Part shown: positions 1-11,090 of the stretch, piece by piece
Numbering within the stretch: position 1 is the first letter of the stretch
Layout: each line of letters starts with the position of its first letter
Source of the DNA: Heterobasidion occidentale
Taxonomy: Eukaryota; Basidiomycota; Agaricomycetes; Russulales; Bondarzewiaceae
Direction: 5' to 3'
Assembly (NCBI GenBank): GCA_039111635.1
Contig: JBCAQO010000007.1
Coordinates: 2,108,001 to 2,172,000, forward strand
Length of the DNA stretch: 64,000 nt
Made by a program: the position numbers and the translations under genes
The notes under the pieces: generated by a model
The model's input: the letters and a program-made list of their open reading frames with translations, nothing else
Told to the model about the DNA's origin: nothing
Databases searched by the model: none

Positions 1-391
1 GTTTCAGCTGGGGGCCAGTGATTTCGCTGGCGATCGTCAGACCATGGCCCATATGATCAACTTCTTTAGAGTCATCTCAGTATTCAGTATTCCGTTTATG
101 GGCGCATTCCCAGCCGTGAGCGATCACCTCTCTTTGGACGTCTAAACAGAGCTCATAAGGTCACTCCAGGGCCTGAACCTCTACGTGCTGACAGGTGTGC
201 TCGCCATGCTTCTCCAGACCGTCGTATTGCGCAACAGCGCCGTCCGCCGCTTCTTCGATATCCCCGTCGTACCCAAAGATGCAGGTTTCAAACCTGTCAC
301 ATTCATGGAATCGATTAACCACCTGAAGAAGTACTTCCGGGAGCAGAGCGAGTTGGCACAGAAGAAGGCGACGGAGAAGCGCAAGTGGTGA
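1..391 (+). CDS. OXA1: OXA1-family mitochondrial inner-membrane insertase, C-terminal part
   Basis: This is the 3' end of a gene that begins before the window. The open frame starts at base 2. An exon runs to 115, an intron from 116 (gtgagc) to 169 (cactccag), and the last exon from 170 to the TGA at 389-391. The join gives FPA-GLNLYVLTG, which matches the FPxGLxLYW segment of the Oxa1/YidC/Alb3 family. It is followed by the typical LLLRNPAVR-like stretch, here VVLRNSAVRRFFDIP, and then a basic Lys/Arg/Glu-rich tail. In this family the last two membrane segments insert proteins into the mitochondrial inner membrane, and the basic matrix tail binds the mitoribosome. Family assignment is from motif recognition; only about 110 residues are visible. 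Confidence 0.9.
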
Positions 392-665
392 GACGAGGCT
401 GATGTGGCGTAGTTATATCTTATGACAGTGGGCTAATGCAATACTTCCCTACTCCGATCATTCCGCATGGTCATTCATGCCAAAAAGCATCGGTTCAAGA
501 CCACAGTTCGAAGCTAGCCTCCTGACTTGGGGATCCTGTTGATATACACTTAATCGAGCACTTGTCCGACTTCCAACAATAAGACATTTCAGAAAGTAGG
601 GGCGTTTCCGATCTTCAGGTCTTCGAAATGAAAAGCAAAAGCAAAAGCTTACATGCGTTCTCAAA
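392..665. other. intergenic, OXA1 3' flank to first tRNA
   Basis: Short gap with no gene. A run of AAAAGC-type triplets near 630-650 lies just downstream of the minus-strand tRNA. Read on the minus strand it is T-rich and could serve as a weak Pol III stop. Confidence 0.5.
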
Positions 666-747
666 CGACACCAGCAGGATTCGAACCTACGCGGGCAAAG
701 CCCAACAGATTTCTAATCTGTCGCCGTAACCACTTGGCTATGGTGTC
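666..747 (-). tRNA. tRNA-Ser (anticodon AGA)
   Basis: Read on the minus strand, the acceptor arms GACACCA and TGGTGTC pair over 7 bp. The anticodon stem ACAGA/TCTGT holds the loop TTAGAAA, so the anticodon is AGA (serine). The long variable arm (GGGC...GCCC) is expected for a type II tRNA such as Ser. The B box reads GGTTCGAATCC. There is no intron. It is the first of two tandem copies. Confidence 0.97.
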
Positions 748-921
748 ATAATGATTGAAGAGCCTTTCTTATGCTATATTCTTTATTTCATTTGGTGACC
801 TTCTCTGCGTCCCTCTCGTCGGAGGGCACCAACTGAGCTCTCCAGTACTTACATACTATGCTTTTAAGCAATAGGCTGATGAGTTAACAAAATGGAAAAT
901 ATTGGCCAATTTCCCCGTGTA

Positions 922-1003
922 CGACACCAGCAGGATTTGAACCTACGCGGGCAGAGCCCAACAGATTTCTAATCTGTCGCCGTAACCACTTGGCTATGGT
1001 GTC
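922..1003 (-). tRNA. tRNA-Ser (anticodon AGA), second copy
   Basis: This has the same acceptor, anticodon and variable arms as the copy at 666-747. It differs by one base in the T loop (GGTTCAAATCC in place of GGTTCGAATCC) and one in the variable-arm loop. The copies are 174 bp apart in the same orientation, while the flanks differ. This is therefore an old tandem duplication, or two copies kept alike by conversion. Confidence 0.97.
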
Positions 1004-1266
1004 ATATTAAAATTCAGCTTTTGTACCATCCGATCCACCGAGCTCTCGTGTATTCAATAGAAAAAGCCCAATGTTGCCGAAGATCCTAGTAGTGGTATCA
1101 GTACTAGCAAATAATTATAGAGGTCAAGTAATTTTACAATGTATCCGGTAACAAAGTTCGAGGATTTGGCAAAAACCGACATCCCCCTCCACTCCCCACC
1201 CCCAGTGATATGCGTCATATAGTACTAAATCCAGTCGACGCCGCTCCTGATTGAAAAGCAGCCGCG

Positions 1267-1785
1267 TCAGATGCTTGTGATGACAGTTTGATATGACCTC
1301 TGCCAGAGGAAGTCGTTCATGTAGATCACATCAAATTCGGCACTGCGGGTCTTGATCGCGCGCTCGATGTCTTCCGCTGAATCTCGTCGACTGAGGAGCC
1401 TCTGTGCCTTCATGCCCGCCAACACTGCCACGACCCACGTGCGGCAAGAGAGGCCGCGCGCACGGTTTTGCTGCACGGTTGCCCACCCAGAGGGGAACGT
1501 GTCCTGGCATATACGTGCGAAGACCGAGAGGTCTACGGCGGCATATCCTTCGACTTTGAAGTATCCGAGGACAGGCGCATTGCGGAGCTTGTTCGTACCT
1601 GCAGCGAGATCCTGCATGCGGTAACTTTCTGCATAGGGACCTCGATCCTGCTCTGCCCAGTGGTGTATGGTTGCATGATTATGTGCGTCGGTATGTATGA
1701 AGGCCCAGTGAAAGGCGCCGTGAAGTAGCGGCTGTGTGAAGACATACAAGGAACTGGGTTCAAGTGTAACTTGGTGTGCATTCAT
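1267..1785 (-). CDS. small protein of unknown function with HWA and CRTWV motifs
   Basis: This is a single-exon frame of 172 residues starting MNAHQVTLEPSS. The N-terminal third contains GAFHWAFIHTDAHNHATIHHW. A Cys-centred hydrophobic segment, GLSCRTWVVAVL, lies near residue 115. The C-terminus has SAEDIERAIKTRSAEFD. Fungal hypothetical proteins with an HWA...His near the N-terminus and a CRTWV core are familiar to me from Agaricomycetes, but I cannot name a function. The spaced His and Cys could mark a papain-like or NlpC-like fold, which is inference only. The start chosen is the only ATG that includes the whole conserved-looking region. No intron is needed. Confidence 0.5.
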   Translation of the reverse strand: MNAHQVTLEPSSLYVFTQPLLHGAFHWAFIHTDAHNHATIHHWAEQDRGPYAESYRMQDLAAGTNKLRNAPVLGYFKVEGYAAVDLSVFARICQDTFPSGWATVQQNRARGLSCRTWVVAVLAGMKAQRLLSRRDSAEDIERAIKTRSAEFDVIYMNDFLWQRSYQTVITSI

Positions 1786-2519
1786 TGTCGATGACTATGG
1801 GGTACAAATACGGGTGCATGAACAAGGAAGATGCGAGTGCAGCGATACGAGCGACATACTACACCTCTGCACCTGTGACCTCGATCCGTCTGAGCGCCTA
1901 CGAAGGTGTCGGAAGACTCCTAGGATAGACACGAATGAATGCTGAACAGATGGAATGGAGTGGAGCTATCTGACCTAAGCTCCTGGCACGGACTCCTCGA
2001 AGGTTGCACGCTGTCCTCGTACAAGCCTTGAGCATCACGATAGGTGAGAGGGGAGTGTGCAATTATATCGCTTCATCGGTGCGATAGGTAATCGCCGAGC
2101 TGGGGCTAGAGGCGATCGATGAGAAGGGGCGTATCTTGTTGTCCCAACTGGGCTGTGAAGATTCACGCAAGCAGGCCTGTTGAAGCGGATTAGCCGCCCT
2201 CATGCCGTGCATTCGTGTAAAGCGGGTTGAACCGCATAAGGGTCAAGGGAAGGATCTCCGATAGCTTGCTCGCTACCTTTAAGGTCACGAGCTGGTATAT
2301 GCAGGCAGCAGATGACGCCTGTGTCGTTCTTTGCGGGGAGATGAACTAAACGTTTGAGAAGTGGTGCAAGTGGACCCACAAGGACCATCAAGTTCTCACG
2401 TGGCTGCCTGTGGCGCCTCGTGCCTCAATGAAGTCACAACTACTTCGACGTCCTTCGAGATCATGTAAAGAATATGAGGCGCCACCATCGATATAGGTAG
2501 GGCATATTAGCCTTGATGC
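1786..2519. other. intergenic, no gene seen
   Basis: About 730 bp between the 5' end of the small minus-strand gene and the start of the DUF202-like gene. Only short unsupported open frames are present. It should hold the promoters of both divergent genes. Confidence 0.4.
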
Positions 2520-3104
2520 ATGATGATCGCACTTGTTAATATGTTCCCCAAAATTTCAAGAGGTCACCGAGCCCAATCTTTCATTGCTGAGGATGTAAAC
2601 GAACTCGTTGAGCTTCGCGCTCGACAGCGCACGTTCAATGGCGCATACCTTCGGACCGCCCTTGTCAACCTCGGATACTCGCTGACGGTTTTGAGGCTCT
2701 TTGACAGACGCTTTTACCGAAGTGAGCACACCCCTTTCTCGTTCCCTGTGCACCTGACAGCCCCTCGAGGCCCTCATCGACTCAACTCACCTCACTTGCC
2801 TGATGCCTTGCGTGCGAAATCCTGATCCGAATTTGCAGTAGGTATCCTATACGCAGCTCTTGCCGGGATGCTTTTGCTGTGCTCTTTCCTCCGCGCGCGG
2901 CATTCGCAACACGACTTTGCAGACGTGTACAAAGACAGCAACGGGCCGAGCAAGCACCCGCGTCCGTTGCCGACCAAGGGCCAGGAGAACAAGCCAAACT
3001 TTGGTCGGCCGTTCATCACGGCTGGATGGGTGGTGCTGGCCGTGGCAGGTGTCGTGGGGGCGACAGAAGTTGGGATGTTGGTGCTTATTTTGACAATCTC
3101 GTAG
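2520..3104 (+). CDS. DUF202-like small integral membrane protein
   Basis: There are two exons. Exon 1 (2520-2721) encodes VELRARQRTFNGAYLRTAL and then LTVLRLFDRRFYR. An intron runs from 2722 (gtgagc) to 2838 (ttgcag). Exon 2 (2839-3104) continues GILYAALAGMLLLC, a polar loop with GRPFITAGW, and a last hydrophobic helix ending LVLILTIS. The join restores the FYRIG-LYA continuity seen in fungal DUF202-type proteins (about 150-170 residues). The family has an ERTFLAWxRTSL-like first helix followed by two more membrane helices, and its function is not established. The ATG at 2520 gives 155 residues. The exact start is uncertain because the first 20 residues look unlike the family. Confidence 0.72.
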
Positions 3105-5173
3105 CCAGCCTTCCAAACAGAATCGAACGGTGACTTTACAGATGTCGGTTAGAGCATCACATCCTACTTGGATCGCAATGGTCCGAGCTATCTCCTTTTA
3201 GTGGCAATACAGAGTCCGACAGACAGACAGCACCCCCGCGCGCAATCGCATAACGGGGAGATTTAGTATGCTCATCTCTTTATACCAAATGAACTCGACA
3301 TATTGCTCCTACTCAATAAAGATTCGCCAACCAGCTTGAACTAACGGGAAAAATAATAGCTCGATGGAGAAAGGGGGGGATGATTACTCTGGAGATGCTT
3401 CGTGGAAGTCGCGCACCGTCTTCTCATCTCACGGCCCTCTTCGAATCGTACCGAGCTCTGCCCGAGGAAGACACCTCCCGACACGCCATGATCGAAATGT
3501 GGGCCGCACATCCAAGTTGATCTATGAAACCGTCCCGGACACGGGGTATGTTCAGCAGACTGTATGTTCTAGATAGCATGTCAAGGCTTTCTTCGGCCGA
3601 CTGATCCCTATCAAATTATTAGCCTCCCTAAGGAGCCTTGTCGACCCAGGTTCTATGCGGTACCAGAACACGTTTTTCCCACCCTTGAAAATATGGCTTG
3701 TGTATGTCGATTCCTGGCACGCTGACCGATTCTATGTCTCAGGGCGTCGCCTGCTCAGGAGTGAGCATCTGTCGCAAAGCATTCTTGTCACCATCTTGGT
3801 ATCTTAAATACAAGATCGCTTCTCAAACCTTCCATAGGACATCCCCACTCCAACATCCCCACCAATCACCAAACAACCCAGGCAATAGGCTTTCGTGTTC
3901 TATTTTGATTTCGGTTTACGTTGCGCTGCTAAGCACCTCATTAACCTCGAGTGTTCGGTCCGCTTCTTTGGAAGATCGTGGTCCTGGAACACGTATTGTG
4001 TCGCATATCAACGACACAATCGTGTGAGCTCTGAATGCTACTGTTTTCCCGTACACGCCGAACATGCACATCCTGAATGTTGACACCTCTCGTATGTGCG
4101 GCTCTTCGCCTTCGCTTTCATGAGATCATCATTCTGATTGGTGTGGTATCATCTAACAGATCGAGGTTGGCCGCTCGGAGATATATTCCCCAGCGAGCCC
4201 AAGGAACGGTCTCGCTAATGGACGCATCGACGAGCATTGCGAGCGAACCTGACGCACGATGCGCTCCGCCATCCAACCCCGAACATACTAGTCTGTAGAA
4301 GGGACTGGTACTTTTTTTGGGGGGGTACGTTTGACATGGTAGGAAGCAACTGAAAGAACGTTCATTTTCTGTCCTGAAGAAGCGCTGTGAGGAAACTCAT
4401 TTGGCGTTTGCCTCGTTTTGGGTTCTACGATTGTGCCTACTGTTTCTATCGCTCCCCAATGCTGTTTAAATTGATCTTTTCATGTCTATGAGGCATGCAG
4501 TCTGCATGTCTTCTGCCTCTCGGGGTTGGTTTGGTGTGCTGTTCAATGAATTTGTTGACCATTCAAAACTCCTTTCCTTTGAGGCTGGGACCAAGCCCCG
4601 TGGTTTTGCCCTGGCATTTTGTGAAAATTCGATCGAAGATATGTTCGGCAACATCGCTTGGCTACGGTGCATACTGTCGCATGGCATCTGGACTGCCATG
4701 CGCAGCGGCTGCGGAGCAGAGAAATGCCTAAGAAATTCGTATATATACGTAGGCTCAGACGTCAATGGGTCCACCCTGCCTACCCCATATTCTGAAGCCT
4801 CCTGCATTTGATCGCTCTTAGCCTATCACTGATAGATCACTTAAATTCCCATACAAGCTAAGTCTGCTACGATGCATTCCTGAGAAACCCTGAAGAGGCA
4901 GATGGCAACATGTTTGTTTTCTGATTTTCGCAAGGCGGTGAGTGCAGTGACGCGGGCTGCAATGGCCGACGGAAAAGAAAGAGAGAGGGCCAAGCCACGC
5001 GGGGACATTCGAATTGGGGTTGTTGTGACGACCGTCAGGTCACATCTCCCAGCGCCTCTTGACTGCATACTTTTTGCACGCCCTTGCAACGCTTCAGACA
5101 CGCTCCCCTACCTCGACCTCGTCGTCGTACATATCCCAGTCGCTCATTCAACACTCCTTTGTCTTTCTTGACA
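3105..5173. other. intergenic, about 2.1 kb, no supported gene
   Basis: No frame here shows a family signature or convincing splice pattern. A short frame at 3380-3520 ending MIEMWAAHPS, and another stretch at about 3615-3808 (LLASLRSLVDPG, FFPPLKIWLV), read somewhat like protein. They may be relics, but I could not join them. A poly(T)/poly(G) run lies at 4312-4325. The last 120 bp before 5174 are CT-rich, as is common in fungal core promoters. Confidence 0.35.
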
Positions 5174-6198
5174 ATGAAATCTATCGCTCTCGTCTCCCTT
5201 CTCTCCACCGCGGCCTTGGCACAGTCGTCGGTCAATATCCTCTCGTCTTGTTGTTCACGTTGATTCTGTTCTGACGATGTCACCACCTTGTTTTACAGAC
5301 TTCATCCAACCCCCTCATTCCCAGTGGTATCAGCTCCGGCTGCAGCTCCTTCCTTACCACTCTGAACTCCAACTCGACGCTCTCGTCCTGCCTCGCCCCA
5401 TTGGTCAGCGCGACCGCGGACTTTGGACCGAGCTCCAATGCGACAGGTTCACCATCTGCCTCGACCATCTCCACCGCACTTAATAACGTCTGCGGGAGCT
5501 CTACCTCGTGCGATGAAAGCACCATTCGCAGCCAGCTCGCCAACTTTTACTCGGCGTGCTCTGCCGAGCTTACGTCGAGCTCCAACAAGGACGTAATCCG
5601 CACTTATGATGTCCTCTACGCACTCACGCCCCTCAAGACGGCCATCTGCGCCAAGGACGACAGCGGGCGCTACTGCGTAACCACACTCTCTGATATCGTC
5701 TCTTCCAACGCCACTTCCGTCCGCGTGTCGACCGGCGGCAGCAGCAGCAAGTCCTCCATCGCCGACACGCTCTGGACTTCCATCAGTTCCAAGAGCGTCT
5801 CCCGTCGCGCTGAGACAGCCCAGGTCGCGCTTATCCCCAACGTGACCACTTACCGCGAATCCAACATCCTCTTCCTCTTCCTCGACAGCACTCTTCCCTC
5901 CTCCAAGCTCTGCACCACGTGTACGCGCTCTGTTATGACCGCTTACATGACCTTCGAGGCGTCCGTCCCCTACGCCCCGGGCATCGCCAACTCGCTTCTC
6001 CTTGCGGGCCAGAGTGATCTGTACAGCGGTATCCAGTCCACTTGCGGAAGCTCGTTCCTCCAGGGCTCTGTGCAGGCTGCGGGTGGTAGCATTTCCAGTG
6101 GACTCGTCGGCGCTGCGCCGCGTTCGCTCGACGGCAAGGTCGCGATAGCGGGCGCCATGCTTGGCTCCTTCTTTGCCGGCGCGGTCGCGGTCTTGTAA
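5174..6198 (+). CDS. secreted, probably GPI-anchored protein (DUF7729-type)
   Basis: Exon 1 (5174-5230) encodes a signal peptide, MKSIALVSLLSTAALAQ, followed by SS. A proposed intron from 5231 (gtcaat, a weak donor) to about 5298 (ttttacag) joins in frame to TSSNPLIPSGISSGCSSFL. The long second exon ends at TAA 6196-6198. The body is Ser/Thr-rich with regularly placed Cys (SSCLAP, NNVCGS, TSCDES, CTTCTRSV) and many N-glycosylation sequons. The last 19 residues are hydrophobic and follow small residues, as in a GPI attachment signal. This matches the fungal DUF7729 family of cell-surface proteins, whose function is unknown. The product is about 317 residues. The donor is the least certain point. 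Confidence 0.82.
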
Positions 6199-7152
6199 AG
6201 GAGTAAAGGAAGGAGTGTCGAAGAGGGTGACGGTAGATATCGGCATCTCGCACGAGTACTTACACGGATGATGAAAGCCAGTGCATGTTATTTATCATAC
6301 GGTGGGAAGTGGACGCACCCGAGCATATATTCTTTCTTCACTCTGCCGCCTGCCCCCTATTTAGCTATACGTTGGCCGTAACAGTTTTATTTCATTTTAT
6401 TTGCCTGATCGCCTGGCATCTTTACCTTTCTCCTCGTTTTTCATCTTTTTGCTGTCGTCTTGCGAGCATATACCCCTGGGGAATGATACGTGCGTGTCGT
6501 CGATCGATCGAGGGATTGGCACGGTGGTCTTGGTGTCAGTACTTACGCACGCCTGCTTGGTAGATTCAGAGAATGCGCCCTGTATGTACGGTGTCGCTGG
6601 CAACATCTGACATACGATAGAATCATAGGCATTCGTCGATCAGCCGGAGGAGTCATTCTTCCGTGAAAAAACAGTTTCAATATAGTCAAGATGGGTGCAT
6701 CATTTGAGAGGAAAAATGAGTGGTGTGGGGCTACAGAGTGTATTCACGAAGTAGGGTCCGACGACGGTATCAGTCGTCAGCTGCTCAACAGATATCAGAA
6801 GGCGAGACCGTTCAAACATAAAGTGACCTTAAATACATAACGATTATTGTCTCTATAAGGTGCCACGGAGACTATATAGTGCCAAGGAGTGCTGATATAG
6901 TACTTTGGACTGCATGCAGCATGAGTAGGATCCTGTAGAATCGCAACGGGGGTACGGAGACTGTGAATATGTAATTCTGACTGCTGTGATTACGGAATCA
7001 ATCAATTCGGGCAATGGGGAGGGGAAGCATTGCGCGCGGAGAGGCTCAGCGCTCAACGACAACTCCTTGTCTCTCCTCTCTACAACGTCGCCACCATCGA
7101 GCTACTAGCATAGGCGCAGCGCGCACACCTGTGCTCGAAACCTGCAAGGATC
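6199..7152. other. intergenic, no gene seen
   Basis: About 950 bp between the surface-protein gene and the NHX gene, both on the plus strand. It holds the 3' flank of the first and the promoter of the second. No RNA gene or repeat is evident. Confidence 0.4.
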
Positions 7153-9788
7153 ATGTCTATCTCACTCGGAACGCTGGCAGCGTCCACACCCTCAGCTTCC
7201 TCCACACCGGTTCCAGAGGAAGAAGAGTTCTACTCATCATGGTCGCTCTTCCTCGTCTGCATGCTCCTTGTCCTTTCTCTGTGGACGTCGTATTACCTGC
7301 AAATTAAACGCATTCGTGCCGTGCACGAGACCCTGGTATCCATAGTGGCGGGTATGCTGGTCGGATTCGTCGTCCGACTTGCGCCAGGACACCTTATTAG
7401 GGAAATGCTGGTGAGTGTTCCCAGAGAGCTACGACCAGATGTATGCAGGCGGCGTGTCTCGGACCAGGATGGGACTCTACGAGGACGTCGCGCGTCCATT
7501 CATGGGAGGTGTGACTACGTTCGATGAGCTATCAGCCATCTGCTCTCCAAATCTTCAATGATACGTGGCAGCTTGCGCAGCTGACGAGTCCTACGAGCGC
7601 ATTGGATTGGGCGCTCAAGGTAGGAGAGGCAGTCCAAGAACGCCTGATGTTGGTGCCTGAGATAAGTATGGAGATATGGGTTTTGGAATGTCCACAACGC
7701 GTTCTATCCCCATGTTATCCTTGGTTGCCAGGCGTTGCGATTATGGGCCACCTATTCTTCTTTTTCTACCAAAACCTTTCTGGAAATCACATTGACGTTT
7801 GGTTTACAGACATTCAAACACACGTTGTTCTTCAACCTTCTATTGCCTCCAATCATCTTGAACTCTGGCTATGAGTTGAAGCAAGTGAGTTGATCGCAAT
7901 TCACCTCTGTGCTATCTGACTCGCAACGTTAAAGGAAAACTTCTTCCGAAACTTTGGTTCCATCTTGACATTCGCTTTCTTCGGCACTTTCATATCTGCC
8001 GTCGGCGTCGGGTACGTTGTATTCCTATCCTGCTCATTGTAACACGAACACATATCACCCGCAGAACAGTGTTTTGGTGTATATATACTCTTTCCTCGGT
8101 CTCGAGTCTCTCGACGTTTCCTTGCTAGAATGTCTCATTTTCGGAACTACATTATCGGCCACTGACCCAGTCACCATATTGGCCATATTCAACCAATACA
8201 AGGTTGACCCCAAACTCTACACCGTCATCTTCGGGGAGAGCTTGCTCAACGATGCAGTCAGTATCGTTATGTACGAGTGAGTGTAACCCACTCTGCAAAT
8301 TATGGTCAATTATTGATTAATTGCAGAACATTATCACAATTTCATGGGACAGAAATCTTCCTCTCGTCAATCTTCCACGGTATTGGAATCTTCTTGCTCT
8401 CGTTCAGTGTATCTATGGCGCTCGGCGTCTGCTTTGGCCTCGCTATGTCGCTGATCCTCAAGCACTCCTCCCTTACGTTGTATCCAGGTATAGAGTCTTG
8501 CCTGGTGGCCCTCTCAGCATACACCTGCTACTTCTTTTCTAATGGTATCTCCATGTCTGGCATTGTATCCCTGCTGTTTTGCGGTATCACTCTGAAGCAC
8601 TATGCATACCACACGATGTCCCGGCGGACGCAGCGCACGACTAAATACATCTTTGCAACCCTCGCCCAACTCACCGAGAACTTTATCTTCATATACCTCG
8701 GTCTCTCCCTCTTCACTAGTCCCCCCTCATCCGAGAAGGTGACGAACTACGTCAAGCCGCTCTTCATCGTGATCACGACAATCGCTGTCGTCTTCACTCG
8801 CTACGCAGCCGTCTTCCCGCTCTCCGAGGCCATCAACTTCTTCCACCGCCACGCACGGGGCCAGCGTACAGACGAACTACCTCATTCTTATCAGATGATG
8901 TTGTTCTGGGCTGGCTTAAGGGGAGCAGTCGGTGTCGCGCTCGCCGCAGGATTCAAGGGGGAAAACGCGCAGACCCTGCGCACGACCGTGCTTGTCGTGG
9001 TGGTGCTCACAGTCGTCATGTTTGGCGGGACGACGGCCAGGATGCTCGAGGTGCTTGGTATCAGGACAGGCGTCGAGGACGAGGCTGCTTCGAGTAGCGA
9101 CGACGAAGTCCTCCCGTCGCGCTCGTGGAACAGCCGCCATCGACGGGCGCGCAACAGCTACGCGGACGAAGAGCGCATCCCGCGCAGCTCGTCTGCGTAC
9201 CTCGCATCACAGCAGGGCTACGGGAACGCTGCGGCGCGGGTAGGTGCGCACTACGATGGCCCCAGCAGATACAACCACCAAGCGCTGGCATCGTCGGACT
9301 CGCCCATCCGCTCCGCGTCCGTGTTCTCTGCCGCGTCCAGTGAGTCGTACGACTCGGACGGCGGCGAGGTCCTCCCGCTGGCGTCGGCATCACGCGGGAA
9401 CGCTCACGACGAGGAGGCAGGGCCGGGGACGGTCCACGAGGGCGAAGGGCAATGGTTTCATACGATTGACGAGCGGTACCTGATCCCGCTGTTTTCGAAC
9501 GCTACCGCCAGCCGAACATTCCACGCGCGGAAGGCGAGGCGGACCACAGGGCTCGGGATCGGGGCAGAGATGGGTGTGATGGCGGGCGCAGGTGAGGACG
9601 TGAACGAGGAAGATGAGGGCGCTGAGGTCGAGCTGGGTGTGCCTAATGTACGGATGGGAGGTGTACAGGGCGGACCGGGTATGCCTATGCCTCCTGGAGG
9701 TGTGCCGGGAGGAGAGAGCAGGACGGAACGGGGTCTCCCAAGTCCTATATTGCGGAGGGAAAGCGAAGGTGGACAAAAGTCGCCGTGA
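7153..9788 (+). CDS. NHX1: endosomal/vacuolar Na+(K+)/H+ exchanger, NHX/NHE (CPA1) family
   Basis: Five exons join in frame: 7153-7410, 7810-7884, 7935-8011, 8070-8276 and 8327-9788 (692 residues). The joined protein has the NHX1 hallmarks: SLWTSYYLQ near the N-terminus, [18 protein letters not shown] (amiloride-site region, membrane segment 4), [14 protein letters not shown] and [16 protein letters not shown] with the conserved Asp residues, [16 protein letters not shown], and [10 protein letters not shown]. Such proteins exchange luminal H+ for cytosolic Na+/K+ in late endosomes and vacuoles and set luminal pH. The last 220 residues form a Ser/Gly/Glu-rich cytosolic tail. Intron 1 (7411-7809) is long, 399 nt. 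Upstream exon ends were fixed by continuity with the family at each join (IREML-TFKHT, GVG-VLVYIYS, MYE-TLSQFHG). Confidence 0.96.
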
Positions 9789-10009
9789 AAGTGTTTTGAG
9801 GGTCGCCTTTTTAGCAAACGATTGTGTGAGTTCAGCGTACCGCAGATTTTCATTTCAATCGTGCATATCAGTCGACGTTCTTGAATGCAATACAACCATA
9901 GATACTTCAAACTGATGGATGATACAAGACTTGTAACCCTACAGAGCCTACAAAAAGCGTCCACGAATGATTGCACCCATTCATCGCCGAATATGACAGG
10001 GATTACTGT
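9789..10009. other. intergenic, convergent 3' ends
   Basis: This is the 3' flank shared by NHX1 (plus) and the decayed kinase-like gene (minus). Nothing else is seen. Confidence 0.4.
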
Positions 10010-10545
10010 TGTAATTCCTCGAACCATGTAGAAGTTGTGCGCGACACCTGTAGGTTTTCGTGAGTAGGCGAGCGCAGACCTGCATGTCGTGGAAGCGTAG
10101 CTCATGCTTCTAAGTCCAATGTTCGAATAGTTAACGGAATGCTGAGATATCTCCTCTAACAGCCCAGAAGGTTGTTGCCTAATCGTAATCAAATGGAGAT
10201 GAGGTTGTGGGCCGGGTACAAGTTCGCGGTCAGTGACGTACCTATCGGCCTCAGGCGTAGGCGTGCCGTTTGGAAGATAGATTAGAGACATTCGCTCCAA
10301 AGGCAAAATGACAACGCAATTCGATTCATGCGCTTTGCGTTGGTGTTCCACTACCAATCCGAACGGTCGCCCGTAAAAACGGTGTTTGAAGCCGGGGGAG
10401 CCAAAAGCTTGATTCTGGTCCAGTCTAGAGGTGCCTCAAATGAACCATAGATCCCTGCGATACTTGAAGGTCGTCGCGACACGCCTCCCTCTCGATCATC
10501 TTAGCCTTGGTAGCAGGTGGTATGTAAATCACTGAAAAAATGCAG
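10010..10545 (-). pseudogene. decayed kinase-like gene (copy K0)
   Basis: On the minus strand this stretch aligns by eye to the kinase-like genes at 46829-47911 and 51897-53072. It shows PPATKAKMIEREA (family LEKEAWFYDNLQ region), YGSFEAPLDWTRIKLL (family YGLFE..LDW..IK), NCVVILPLERM...PEADR (family RIVILLLERL...PEADR) and GLLEEISQHSVNYSNIGLRS (family LFEEISEFSVDHENIGYEA). The frame then breaks: the GLRSP segment and the following NFY segment lie in different frames, and a TAG interrupts the W-rich part. The region between these blocks matches the family intron. It is therefore a remnant, head to head with the F-box gene that begins near 11091. Confidence 0.7.
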
Positions 10546-11090
10546 TGCGGCAGGCACCGGGCGGGGGAGAACTAAGATTAGGTGAGAAACATCTGGAGTT
10601 CTGAGAAACACTGGGTTTCGACAATCAGAGACCCTTACGAGGAAAAGAGATGAGCGCAAGAGTCGACAATTGGAGGAGATGGAGAATGCAGGGGAGAAAG
10701 ATACACACATTTCTCCAGCAATAGACAGATTCCTTCTGTCGTACTAAACGCTTGCATTTCCTAGATCGTATCTCCTACATAAGTGCGAATTTGGGGTCTT
10801 GAAGCCTGGTGGGCAGAGGTGGTAGGATGCGCTCGAAGTGGGCGGAGTCTGGACAACGCGACGAAGCGAAAGGGAATCGGAGTTTCAGCTTGATGTCAGT
10901 TTGATGTCCCGACAATCCATTTGGACGAAGCCAGCTCGGCTTGCTGCGCAGAATGAACTCCGACAACCGCGCTCCTCGCCTTCTGCGACTCACTCCTCTC
11001 CTTACACCCAAATACTACAACATCTAGCTAGAGATCCCTGCTATACTTTGTGATCAACGAATCACATGTGATGCAAGACCACTACAATGA
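10546..11090. other. interval between divergent K0 and F-box copy A
   Basis: No gene is recognised. By comparison with the intact pairs further right, this is the former shared promoter and the 5' end of the decayed kinase-like gene. A pyrimidine-rich stretch (read on plus) at 10978-11000 may be promoter-like. Confidence 0.4.

Noticed and set aside
3380..3808. Possible small two-exon gene (MIEMWAAHPS and LLASLRSLVDPG blocks)
   Set aside because: No splice sites join the two in frame and no family was recognised. Left as possible relics in the intergenic note.
5449..6246. A 265-residue minus-strand frame
   Set aside because: Exact antisense shadow of the DUF7729-type gene, with no signal peptide or family match.
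9458..10357. A single 299-residue minus-strand gene
   Set aside because: Only the part above about 10010 matches the kinase-like family, and there the frame is broken. The rest is antisense to the NHX1 tail.
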